Assembly: GCF_963678635.1 (NCBI RefSeq)
Contig: NC_087062.1
Location: 64,331,253-64,395,252 of the forward strand
From: Symsagittifera roscoffensis
Taxonomy: Eukaryota > Xenacoelomorpha > Acoela > Convolutidae
Length of the DNA: 64,000 nucleotides
Direction: 5' to 3'
The notes under the pieces are model-generated. The model did not search any database, had not been told where the DNA came from, and saw only the letters and a program-made list of their open reading frames with translations. This document shows, piece after piece, positions 1-10,724 of this stretch; positions within the stretch are counted from its first letter, which is position 1, and each line of letters starts with the position of its first letter. The position numbers and the translations under genes are program-made.

Positions 1-2439
1 TTGAAAAATTAGACTTTATAATCTGAAATTTTTTTGGTTTATGGAAAAATACTGTCATACAATTTTCATATATGGAAAAATACTTGTCAAAGAAATTTTT
101 TTACAGTTTTCTGACTGTATGGAATATTATGGAATGCTTTGACTAGAAATTTTTCATTTTTGAAAATTGTATGATAAGAATTTTTGGTAGACCCGGTTAG
201 TGAGTAGTTTAGTATAGATTTTAGTGTTTTCTGCGTATATTTTTCTGGGAAAACTCTAAAATTTGTTCACGCTCAATTTTGATTTTTCGCGGTTTGAATT
301 TGGATTTTTTAGTAAATTTTTTTCAATCGAGCAGCGAAAGTGTAAAAGGCACAAAAAACGTGATTGATTGCTAATTTCGAAAATGGAATTTAATTATCCG
401 AAAGAAATAAAAAATTTGGAGTATTTAATCAAGTTAAATTTTAACTCTATTTAATCAAAAACTTGCTTCTACATAACAGTTTAAAGCTTACAGCCAAACC
501 AAGTGCTGGGAGAAAAACAAAAAGTTCAAAAAAGAACGTTTCGTTAACATTGAGGATTTAGATAGACTCGTTAATAGTGGGAAAAAGCGAAGCGGGAGAG
601 ACCAATATTTTTTCAAAAAATTAGACCTGGTTTTTGATATTTGTTCACAAAAATTTAAAACCAGGTTACATTTTTCGACAAAATTTGGTCTCTCCTGCTT
701 AGCAATTCCATGAACAACATTGTTTAAACAAAGTATTAGGATTTTTAAAATATGTATATCACCTTAAAATTGTATGAAAAATTGGACTCTTTAACGAATT
801 GTAATCAACTGTTTTGGGACGCGAGAAATGGTGTTTTATCTTAAAAAAAATCTATAAAGCTCCAAAATAACTAATTCTGATAAGAAAAAAATCGTGCTTT
901 ATATCTGTTCTGCTTTCTAAGGCTACATTTAGCTGAAGATCGTTAGAATGACTTCTCGAAAAAATATCAATCGTATGATCTTTTTGGTTTGCTTAACTAT
1001 AAACATTTGGTTTGTTCAAAACTTATCATTATGATTTTTGAAATTCGTTTAAAAAGTTTGTAGGAAAAAAATTGTAATTTAGGCTGTTTTGGTTCTGATC
1101 ATTGGTTTTAACTCAGGCGAAAGGAACTGTCGAAAATGTTTTTGATGCTACTTGCACAGCAACCGCTTATTTTATCTGATTTAACTATTTGAAAATCGAG
1201 ACAATGCATCTCTTTGATGTTTGTCTCAAGGGTTCGTATATTCGAGAAGCTTGTTTTGACCCAAGTGCCGCTGTTTTGTCCAACTTGATGATATACCGCT
1301 AACAGTGCAAATTTGAAGCCGTCCAGTTTTTCAAATAACGTCTGTCTTAATGTGTAAACCTTTTTCGGGTAAATATTTTTGGTTTGGTCTCTGCAACAAA
1401 AAAGATAACGGTTAAATTGGTCTGCTTTGTGAAAAAATGGTCTGCTTTCTGTCATTTTCATTCGTTTGTTTGAGTTTGGTTGATTATGTTTGCATTGTCT
1501 TGATGGCTCTTGGCAATAACGGAGCGTTTTGAGAGACACATCTCTTGACAGTTCTATCAGGAAAAACAAAACAGATATCGAACTACAAGTTTTTTGTATC
1601 GGCTTGTATGTTGTTGTTTCAGTTCGTTTTTTCCGAAAATTACTTTGTTCATTTGTCACATGATGTTTTCCAAAAAAAAGCTTTACTCATTTGCCTAATG
1701 ATGCTTTGTTTTGAAGGTTTAGTTTTCCTGGCCATTTGAAGAGATAAAACTCATGTGGTAGCATGCAATATGTTATGTTTCAATTTAATTTTCAATTCCT
1801 CGAATTCTTTTTTTTTATTGATATTGAAAAAAGAGTAATATTTTTAATAGCAGTTTAATTGTCGTGAACTAAAGGATCAGTACATTACAAATATTTTAAA
1901 TATCAATTTAAGATCTTTATTTTTTTTCTCAAAATCTTCCGAAGGCTTTCAAGAAGCTTGTTCTCTCATCTTTGTAAATATGTTGGAAAAATATCACGAG
2001 ACTTTTATCATTTTTTTTTTCGAAAACCAGCTCATCCTATCCAAGTGGCTGGATTGAAATAATGCAATATCATCTGCCGATGTTAAAATAACATACAATC
2101 GTATTTGCTCAGATAGTTTTAATTAGCAAAAACAAATATTTCAAAACGATGTAATGTCGTAATTTATGAGAGCTGACCATGACTTGTGGCTTCTTTGAAA
2201 ATCTTTTTTCAGTGCAAAAAAAACGAAGTGATTTTCATTTATATAGGTCTTTTCAAACGTTCAAATTTTTCACGCTCAAATTTAATTTTAAGCTTAATTC
2301 ATTTCCTTTGTTAAAACGAAGGCAAACTCCATTCGGTTTGGAGTTTGCCTCCGGCTTATCCCTTTTAAAAATTGGTCTCATTCAGCCCCAAACTGAAAAT
2401 TGGGGACCAAAAATTAAATTAATTTTTTTTTTGAAATTT
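1..2439. other. AT-rich stretch without a recognised gene
   Basis: Apart from the foldback at 592-698, nothing here can be assigned. A 183-codon open frame exists on the minus strand at 1108-1659. It has no recognisable domain and no clear splice context, and its composition resembles the surrounding non-coding DNA, so it is not called as a gene. An upstream exon of the midkine-like gene (for example a signal-peptide exon) could lie here or outside the window, but none was identified. Confidence 0.5.
592..698. repeat. Foldback (hairpin) repeat
   Basis: The outer arms GCGGGAGAGACCAA (592-605) and TTGGTCTCTCCTGC (685-698) are near-perfect reverse complements. Inner segments ACCTGGTTTTT and AAAACCAGGTT extend the pairing towards a short loop near 645. 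A foldback of about 107 bp like this is typical of small non-autonomous elements, but no coding content or target duplication was identified. Confidence 0.6.
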
Positions 2440-2465
2440 ACATACATACATACATACATACATAC

Positions 2466-2505
<40 letters not shown>

Positions 2506-2530
2506 TTACATGCACACAAACATACATAAA
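2440..2530. repeat. (CATA)n microsatellite
   Basis: An almost uninterrupted array of the tetranucleotide CATA spans about 90 bp, with occasional TTAC or TTTA interruptions and a degenerate 3' end rich in CACAAA. Confidence 0.95.
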
Positions 2531-2570
2531 CACAAACATGAAAAAATGTTTAGAAAAGTCTTTAAAACTC

Positions 2571-3377
2571 CCCAAGTCGATCAATGAAGGTATTTTTGCA
2601 AGATGTTGCAAAATTCTTGCAAATGAGGATTATCTTGGAAGATCTTGCAAGACGGAGGTTATACTACAAGACCATACTAGAAAAAAATTATCTTGCAAGA
2701 TAATCTACTTTCAAAATGTTTGGAAAATCTTATTTTGAGCGCCAGAAAGTTGCCATGGAGATCAAAATTGACTACGGTCGCAAAGAATTCTGAGTTTAAT
2801 ATCGGACTAAACAATTAAGTTGGCCATATTTTTTAAATGTTAATTTATATGCGCGTTTTTCCGATTTCATAATGTAAAATATTTTAGTTTCTGCCCATGT
2901 TTTTATGCATTTTGAATTGAAATTTTTGAAAACATATTTTTAAATTTTTTTTGGAATAAATCATCCAGTTTTGCTGAAATCTATAACTTTCTTTATTTTT
3001 GTCGACAGTTTGATGAAAAGAGTCAATTAGCTCGAAATATTTTGTATGTTGTGTTCACATAAATACGATAAACAAGTATACTCACATATAATGCGGTTAT
3101 AGTTTTCTTTTTTTTTTCTCGTTTGTTGATTTGTTCAAATTTTACCACTGCACTTCCTACACAGACGCAATAGGTTGTCTCCGCGTGTGAGGCTTTTTTT
3201 AATATCTATTAAATTCATATCGTTAAAGATCTTGCTTAAAAAAAGATTATCTTTGAAAGAAACTATCTTGTTATATTTTGCATCACGAAGATTTTGCAAA
3301 GAGATGCGTCCTCTTTACAAGAATCATGCAAGATTCGTAGAAGATCTTGCAAGATAACCTCCCCTGATCGACTAGGG
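2571..3377. mobile_element. TIR-bounded MITE-like element
   Basis: The left end CCCAAGTCGATCAATGAAGG (2571-2590) is an imperfect inverted match to the right end, which reads CCCTAGTCGATCAGGGGAGG on the minus strand from 3377. Beyond these tips both ends continue into related ATCTTGCAAGAT-type palindromes, at roughly 2595-2710 and 3220-3355. The 807-bp span has no credible coding capacity; short open frames at 2538-2738 and 3175-3357 follow from the repeated motif. No target-site duplication is evident, so the superfamily is undetermined. Confidence 0.5.
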
Positions 3378-3559
3378 TCCTGGATTAAACTCAGTTGAAA
3401 CGCTTCTCGTTGGTCGTACACACTCGAAATGACTTTTTCTGGTCAAAACGCTTCCCTGTTGAGAAAAATCTTGCGTCGAACACAGTCGAAATTTTTTTTT
3501 TCTCGGTCGAATTCTAAAGAAATGTGTTTATTCGGTCAATTTTTGCCAAAATAGTTTTG

Positions 3560-3975
3560 CTCGGTCAAACATAGTCAAAACATAGACAACTTGGGTCGGG
3601 TAGGTCGCAACATATCAAGCCTGGGTCGAGTCGGTCAAAACATGAATTGCAAACCTCTAGCCGGGTATCGCAAAATCGCAAAATTTTGTGTTTGGATTGC
3701 ACAAACTTGCAAAATGTTTTTTTTTTGGGGTCGGGCATAGTCGCGTATACATTGCGGTCGCGCAAATTTGCTACATATCTGTTTTGGGTCGCGCAAAGTC
3801 ACAAAAAATACGGTCGCACAAAGTTGCAGGATACCCTTTTTGAGTTGCAATAGTCGCAACATACCTTTTGTGGGTCGCACAAAGTCGCAAAATTTATTGG
3901 TCACGCAACGTCACAATGGTCGCAACAAACCCATTTTGAGTCGCAATGGGCGCAGCATAAGTCCTCAACCTCGAC
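3560..3975. repeat. Degenerate GGTCGC-type minisatellite
   Basis: About ten diverged copies of a roughly 35-45-bp unit with the core GGTCGCACAAAGTCGCAAAA follow one another. A more decayed GGTCAAAACA form precedes them from about 3400. The periodic, CpG-containing unit leaves several frames open on both strands at once, so the overlapping open frames here are by-products of the repeat. Confidence 0.7.
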
Positions 3976-4566
3976 CCGGGTTGTATATTTGATGCCAAAT
4001 TTTGGCAAATATCTTTTCGTTCAATAAATCTGAATGAAACTAATCAACTTAAAACTGCTCATTTCAACATTTTAGTTTTTTTTTACACGCGTAAAAACTG
4101 TTCACAAAAAACTAGTTAGCCTAAAATGCTATTGCTTTTGACCAATTAAAATGCTCAAAGTTGTCGATTTGGCCACCAATTTGGCATTAACTATAATATC
4201 AACTCCATTTCACTGTCTCCAGGTCAGATTTATTTCAGAAACTCAAGAGTTTGTCCAAAAAATTTGTTAAAGCTATAAAGGTCAAAAAAATGTGAATTAA
4301 TTCTAGTTTCAAAATGAAATTGAGCTTTCTTGTTGCAAGCGAAAGAAAAAAACCACGTGTTGATCCAGTTATCTCTTAATGGGATTTTAACAAGAAAAGT
4401 GCAAATCATAAACAATTCTCGAAATTCAAAATGCCGTAGAGTGATATATTTTTCTCCAAAACTCGACGGTTTCAAGCTATTTTTTTTTCGACTTCCTTGT
4501 TGTTCACCTTTTTCCAACTGTTTGTTGGCTATGTTTCTTTCATTCTTGTGATGATGTTTTCATAAG

Positions 4567-5139
4567 ATGAGCCCCGTGACGAGGAGAAGGAGATGAAGAA
4601 GGAGGAGTGTCGCTACAGTAAGTTTGGGGCATGGAGCAAGTGTGTGGGGGGCCAGAAGTACAGGACTCAGAACCTGAAAAGGGGCCACGAGAAGTGTGTC
4701 TCCCAGAACACACAGTATCGCAGCTGCACCAGCGAACGCAAAACTGGTACGTACTCCTCAGTCACGAGATAGAAATAATAACTTTGACTTTCTTCTAAGA
4801 GGTTAACTTGTCTAACCATAATCCGTGATCAAAATTACCAAGATTCAAGTGTCGCCTAAATCAAACCTGGTTCTCTGCTTTTCAATCCGACCACCGAAAA
4901 TTTCAAGATTCGGTGCTTCTGCGCACATCAAAATACACATCAATCAGTTCCTCCTGATCTTTTAAACAATTTTGAAGTTTAAATTTTGCATTTCAGGCTG
5001 CCAGTACTTGAGAAGCGAGAAGAAGTGTGGCAAATGCAACAAGGAGATCCCACGAAAGAAGGTGTGTCACGCCCCTCTGAACCAGGAGGAGTCCTCTTCC
5101 TCCTGCAACAAATCCCTCCGAATTGAAAAGCCCTGCTGA
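4567..5139 (+). CDS. Midkine/pleiotrophin-like growth factor, last two exons (partial gene)
   Basis: Exon 4567-4746 follows a TTTCATAAG acceptor and ends at the donor ACTG|GTACGT. Exon 4997-5139 follows TTTCAG and ends in TGA; the phases join in frame (G|GC). The first exon carries an acidic/lysine-rich lead and then CRYSKFGAWSKC, an RT..LKR segment and further cysteines. This is the cysteine and aromatic pattern of a midkine/pleiotrophin (PTN/MK) domain. The second exon is Lys- and Cys-rich and ends in EKPC. Members of this family are secreted heparin-binding growth factors. The start codon, signal peptide and any N-terminal domain are missing, so upstream exons lie elsewhere. The family call rests on motif spacing, not alignment; the second cysteine-rich exon is less typical. 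Confidence 0.72.
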
Positions 5140-6451
5140 GGGGGACTAGGGACTAGCAGCACTGATAATAACTTAATTGAATTTATGGCGATGGGTTACA
5201 ATCAATATAGAAGGTCCTTATTGAACTATGCTCACCAGGGGTTAATATACATTGAAAAAAAAGTTTTTTTTTAAATGAGTGCTGCAAACGTGATTCTTGA
5301 ACCAATTATTAGGAAAATGACAATTTAGTGAAATTAAAACTTCAATCGAATTGTATAACCCAACCAAAAGATTGTAGAAACCAGCGAAAGCTTAAAGTTT
5401 GCATGGTTTTTGCAACGGTTATGCAATTAATATGAAAGCGCCAATTATTTTCGTGGTGGCTGATCTATAGTTTGCCTGGGCTTATACTACCTATGCTTTT
5501 TGATGACTTTGAGCATAAACTCTTAAAGACTTATTATGTTGTTCGAATTGGTATCTCATACGCACAACCATTGAGTTATTTCTTCATAGGGGTGGCAATT
5601 TGTTACCATCAGGTACCATACGGGGATAGTTAAAGAGATCCAACCTTTGCTTAGTTGATGCCATTTGGTGAAATTGGTGACAGTTCTTTAGTGAAATAGT
5701 CAACCCCTCGCAACTCGCAGGGAGACATTTTCGCAAAATGTTTCACATTGTAGCCCATCGCCAATGTTGCTTGGTTTCTTTTGAAAGCAGAGAATGTAAT
5801 GCACGATTTAGAAGATTGAAAAAATAATATTCTTAAAGAATGTTGTTGAAATTTAGTAGAGTAATGCGTAGTTTGGTATGAAAATTGATAAATGTGGCGT
5901 TTTCTGAGTTTTTTTCTGTAAGCAATGGTTTGAGAACATGTTCAAGGAATAAACACCTATCAAAACCCGTTTCACGTGTTTTGATAACCACCTAGGTGAT
6001 AGTAGGGGCCGAAGAATCTCGGAGGCATTTAATGCAATTTTCGTAATTAGAGCGAAACTTATGAAACATTTTTCAAGTAGGGATATCGGATTTTTTTTGA
6101 GCTCTGCCGAAACCCAAGCTGACCATAATTGACAAAACTTTATAGATTACTGCAGGCAATTTATGCAAAAAAAAACACCGGTTCTTATAATATTTGTAAG
6201 TTTATGGCCAAAAATTTGCGTTTTTTTTTGGCGCGCGCTTCCCCTCAAAATCAGTTCATGCTAACGCCAAAGGTGCCTTTCGAAGACTTTTAAGTTTGGT
6301 CCACCACAAAACTGCCGCTCATGCCACTGAATTAATAGCGTTGTATTAACTAGATCTTGATTAGAAATCTGAAAAGTTCGCGTTAAGAAACTTGTCTATT
6401 TTTTCCTGAGCATTTATATATACTAAAATTTGGACTTACATCAAATTTACT
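5140..6451. other. Non-coding region downstream of the midkine-like gene
   Basis: No credible ORF was seen. Roughly 6170-6330 resembles the dispersed repeat also found at 7600-7925 and 41215-41640, sharing the GGCGCGCGCTTCCCCTCAAA block and a GGTCCACC block. The first clear AATAAA on the plus strand is near 5949, far from the stop codon. Confidence 0.5.
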
Positions 6452-6736
6452 TCAATTAGCAATTGGTATTTTTATAGTATGTCTATGACTACTCTTGTTG
6501 TTCAATTGAGCTCTAGGGAAATGGGCGTTTGTTTCTTTTGTCTTCTTGGGTGATAGCAGATTTGAACTCTGTGGTCTAGGGGTCGTAGTAGGGGTTAAGT
6601 AGCTGATGTTCTGGTCAATCCAACTATTGCATTTTCTCACCGCTCTCGCCGCCTCCTTTTTACTCACACTGCTATAAACGGATACAGTGAACTCAAAGTT
6701 GGGGTGTTGCTGGCCGTCAAAGCTATCCAAATTGTT
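6452..6736 (-). CDS. Terminal exon of an unidentified minus-strand gene
   Basis: Read on the minus strand, a polypyrimidine-AG acceptor (ATTTTTTAG) precedes 94 sense codons beginning NNLDSFDG and then TGA. The frame is less AT-rich than its surroundings and looks coding: an N-terminal FEFTVSVYSS segment, a KKEAARAVRKC helix-like stretch, WIDQNISYL, then a Thr/Pro/Ser/Lys-rich basic tail ending HTIKIPIAN. No family was recognised. Twelve nucleotides after the stop there is a textbook donor, GTAAGTCC, so either the 3' UTR is spliced or an alternative isoform exists. Upstream exons at higher coordinates were not found. It could be a pseudogene exon. Confidence 0.45.
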   Translation of the reverse strand, partial: NNLDSFDGQQHPNFEFTVSVYSSVSKKEAARAVRKCNSWIDQNISYLTPTTTPRPQSSNLLSPKKTKETNAHFPRAQLNNKSSHRHTIKIPIAN

Positions 6737-6857
6737 CTAAAAAATAGTTACGAGTTTTTCACTTAGTCGACTAAAACATTATAACTGCAGAACTGCAGTC
6801 GCAAAAAGTGCTGAGCGTTTTTTGAAGTCGAAATAATTTTCGAAAGCATGTATTGTT

Positions 6858-7333
6858 GCATTGTTGCCACTTTTAAAGAAAGTGACGGAATATTTGTGCT
6901 CGGGTGGTTTTCATCTTCAGACAAACTTCGATTATTTAACTAGCCATTTTTGACGAATTTTTGAACCATTTGAAAGGAATTATTCTCTTGAGCTCAAACT
7001 TAAAAAATTACTTCACTTGTGATTTGGTAAAGCAAAAGAGGTTTAAAAATTGCCATTTTGGCCGACTAGAGGCAATTAACGCGCGATACTTTTCGCGCTG
7101 TTAACGCGTAAGTGGAAATTTATTCCGTCTTAGAAATTGTTTCAAATTGGTTGAAGTAGGCTATTTGTCAGAATTGTTAAGTTACTACGAGCCAAATCTA
7201 TCACTTTATAATTTATATCTCGTGTGATTTTTATATTAATCTCAAATTAAAGAAAAATTCAGTTTTTTTTTAGACATACATCAATTGTTATAAAGCGAAC
7301 ACTGGTTCATAGAACTTATAAGGCAGTCAAAGT
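6858..7333 (-). mobile_element. Diverged copy of the GTTCCGACT-TIR element
   Basis: On the minus strand this copies the element at 14157-14654. Shared blocks include ACGGAATATTTGTGCTCGG, CTAGCCATTTTTGACG, the GCGCGATA.TTTTCGCGC palindrome and a terminal AAGGCAGTC. The TIR tips have decayed (TTGCCACTTT in place of GTTCCGACTTT), so it is older than the three copies at 14-17 kb. Confidence 0.6.
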
Positions 7334-7599
7334 ATTAAGGCCTTCGTCCTGATCTAGGCAGTCTCGTTTTGTTTTTGAAATTGTTAGTCACTTATTACTT
7401 CAAAATCGTAGTGCTGGGAGACGTAAGAGCTTTGTACAGATTGCCAAACTCAAAACGTTCAGAACACTAAAAGATCAAAATTCAACAAACCAGCTCAAAT
7501 CTAGACGAATCAAGAAATACTCCGACTGGCGTTTAACACGCATGAAGTACTTTATTACACACAAAAAAGTATATCAATTTTTCTTACCATCAGTGACAT

Positions 7600-7925
7600 G
7601 CGTTGAAATTTTTTCAGTGGGCGCGGTTTTTCGAGAAAAATATTGAAAATTTGGTCGACCTTTTTGTGTAGGTCGACCAATTTGTTTTTCTAAGTTCTTC
7701 GAAAATAGTATAACTACCATGTTCTGACAAAAAAAATCTGCGCTGCCTTCAAATTGTTGAAAAAACGGCTAAAAATAACGTGTTGAGCTTTTTCAAAAAC
7801 TCATTTACCAAAAATTACATTTTTTTGGCTTGGGCTTCCCCCTTAAATTTAGTTATTTTGGTACCTAAGGCGCCTCCTGAAACTTTTTGATATTGGTCCA
7901 CCAAAAACGGATCTCGTATAATATA
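7600..7925 (+). repeat. Dispersed repeat copy (GGTCGACC family)
   Basis: Contains the inverted pair TTGGTCGACCT/AGGTCGACCAA (7652-7682) and a 3' block GGCTTCCCCCTTAAA...AAGGCGCCTCC...GGTCCACC. The same blocks in the same order occur at 41215-41640, and the 3' half recurs near 6170-6330. No coding capacity. Confidence 0.5.
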
Positions 7926-8669
7926 CTTTGGAAAATTATGGGAACCGGAATTGAGGGGAGGTCGCATGTATCTCAGTTAAAATGACGCTTTGCAAAATAC
8001 TTGAGATTGTTATTGACAAGATTGTAATTTTTTTTTTCGATCAGATGATTCACTTAACAATTATTAGTAAGAAATGAACTTTTTCTGCTAATTCATAACA
8101 ATTTGACGTAATTTTCTAACAAATACAAAATTTTGACGGCCATTTTGTGCTTCACTCAAGTTGTAACCAATTGCAATCACTAAAAACATATTATGGTTGG
8201 GTCTTTCGAATTCATAGTTTCAACTATAAGCAAAAGAGTTCTTATTGCGTAGAGTCACGAATTTTATTTGGAGTAAAATACTTTTACCGAAAATTGGCTT
8301 CACTCAAACTACAAATCACAAACTTGTCGAGTATCTGCCAAAACAGAAACAAAAAGAATTGATCGAGACGCCTAAAGCGAATAATTATGACTTTTCAGTG
8401 GAAAAATTGGATGCCCGAAAGTTGATAAAAATTTAAAAGAACTAAGCGAGAGATATACTTTGTCGCAGTTGCCAGTGCGGTTATGCCAGTAACAAACGAT
8501 TAGGATACTCAGTTTGCCTTCTCAACTAGAGACAAGATGATTTGAACGGCTGCGTGTCCATGTAAGCAGCTAGATGTCAACATGCCAGCCATCACCGTTG
8601 CGCAAAATTTCGTAATTCCAGAAGATTTTGAAAAACTTATCCGACAAGGCAGAAGATCAAAATTGTTGT

Positions 8670-8756
8670 CAGCGATATTCAATTCATAATAGTGTATCTG
8701 GCGTTGCACCAGCTTGCATATACGCCTTCCTTCCCAACAAAACCGATAAAACTATA
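8670..8756 (+). pseudogene. MULE-type transposase remnant
   Basis: The frame reads QRYSIHNSVSGVAP followed by ACIYAFLPNKTDKTI and then TGA. This matches the segment of Mutator-like (MULE) transposases with the form Q-LYTIHG...P-VYALLPNKT, which lies between the first catalytic Asp region and the next one. Only about 29 codons survive, so this is a fossil. Neighbouring open frames at 8147-8436 and 8509-8709 show no recognisable domain, though 8590-8665 could be an out-of-frame continuation. The known family pattern is the whole basis for the call. Confidence 0.45.
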
Positions 8757-10680
8757 TGAATGATTTTCGATAGTTTTAATTGATCTAGCACCAAACTGCC
8801 ACCCGAAATTTTTTTCTTAGATCGTGAGCAAGGTGCTCTTCACTCCTTTCAAAAAAGTCCCCGGAGCATTATCTAGCTTGCGCCAAGCCAGTGTATATTT
8901 TGCTTATTTTTGTGTTCAATTCATTTGTATTTTAAAACTCAGATTTTCAATACTACCCATTTTCCGGTCAGTTTTTTTGTAGAAACGTTTCCTTGCAAAC
9001 TCCCGGAAAACGTAATCAACGCAACCACTTGAATTGTGTGCAAGGATGTCAACCCCAGGACAATCTCTCTTTTTTGGAATTTGAGATTGGGACTAGGGGC
9101 TGGAAAACTCTTCAGCTTTGTAGTGATGTATTAAAAATTCAAAAAAGCTGAACAAAACGATCGTGTTATAAATGTAAGCTCGAGAAATATTCCAAAACTG
9201 AAACTTTTTTAAAAGCTTTTTGGAGTTAGTGTGGAACCTTTTTAATTTCTGTATTGGACGAAAATGTCGGGAACATCACGCCAATTTTATTCAATGAACA
9301 TTTATGTAATTTTGGACAGTGGAATTCGTTGAAGGTTTGCTCGTTTTTGATTCGGAAGTTTTTTTAACAATCCGAATTTTTGTTAGATCAATTCTGTTCA
9401 GAACTTACGCAAATTAACTAGCGCAAAACTGTCTGGCTTTAAGTTGCGAATATTTTCTGTCTTTATTCTTCTATGTTTACCGAAGTGCCCTATGATGTAA
9501 GTTCTTTTTTCATTTTTGAACAAAATGATACTAAGTTTTATAAAAAGTCTTACAATAAAGTGGTTTTAAATTACTGAGGCAAGAAAAGAGATAGAAAAAA
9601 AGTATGGCTCTATTGGTTGGCTTTTTTGTATGGCATTTTTTTTACCTCGCAGAGTTTTTTTGTTCAATTAATTCAAAAATCAAGCACCAGGTTAGATGTA
9701 ATCAAATTTCAAAATCAGTTCATTATTAAACGGTCCGAATAATGAACCCTTTCAGGCTACCGTTTCTTCTTTGAAAAATCCAAAAAACATAATATGCGTG
9801 AAGTTCCCCGTTGAGTCGGATTCTTTTTTGCTGAGTTTTCCAGAGAATTAATTAGGCTTGCGATTAGGAAGCTTTATCCCCCTGGAATAAAAACTTTTTT
9901 GGATTAACAACTTGTTTTACAGAATCACTTGAATCACTTCTATCTTAGTTCATAATGAATTCAAACTTATATGCCTTCACGGCTAACTCAGTCTACAGGT
10001 TACGATTTTGCCTGGAACAGCAAAAGTTTTGGGTTTGTGACCAGGACCTAATTTTTTTCAAACTGAAAGTCTTTGTCTGCTTATCTCTTGTTGGCTTAGT
10101 TGTCACATCTTGGAATCGTTTTTTTCGCTGTATTTTTTTAAATCGGCTTAATGACCTAATTGTGGGTCGTTTATAATAAAAATCAACTTTAACAGTCTTT
10201 TTGTAATTTTCAAACGTTTAATAATCGGTTGGTTGATTTCTCTTTTTTTTCATAATAAAACTTTTTTCCAAATTGTTTAGAAAAATTTTAATTTTTCTCA
10301 GAAATTGCAACTGATTTTCAAAAAATGGGTATCAGTTAAAAGACTAAAAGACCATCTACTCCTCTGTGTGGCTGTATACTCCCATAGAGTATCTCTCTAT
10401 TTCACCCCTCTGTCTATAGCCTTCGAAAACATTCGTGGGGGAGTACTTTTGGATTTTTTGTTTTCTCGAAAACACCCCTATCAAATCTAAAAACCTGCTT
10501 TCAATGCAACGAACGGTTTTGAAAATCTCCCTGTATGAGCGACTTCGCTCAATTGTTTTAACACATAAAATTGTAGCCATCGAAAAACTCAAAATTTTGC
10601 TTTTTTGACTGTTTTGTGAAACTAATATTGCAGGAACAAAAAGGGGTTTAAAAAACTATATATTACAAAACCTAATAGCA
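8757..10680. other. Non-coding, AT-rich; nothing recognised
   Basis: Several 60-80-codon frames are open (for example 9955-10176 and 10305-10490) but none has a domain, splice context or unusual composition. No structured repeat was noticed. Confidence 0.5.
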
Positions 10681-10724
10681 TATAGTTGGCATTGAACCCC
10701 AGTCAGTGTGATAAGGAGATTGTA

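Noticed and set aside
1108-1659. 183-codon minus-strand open frame
   Set aside because: No domain, no splice or start context, and composition like the surrounding non-coding sequence.
2443-2510. Tandem Ile/His/Thr-Tyr peptide across the CATA repeat
   Set aside because: Simple-sequence translation with no coding support.
3565-3992. Four overlapping open frames on both strands
   Set aside because: They follow from the periodic GGTCGC minisatellite; no single frame is favoured.
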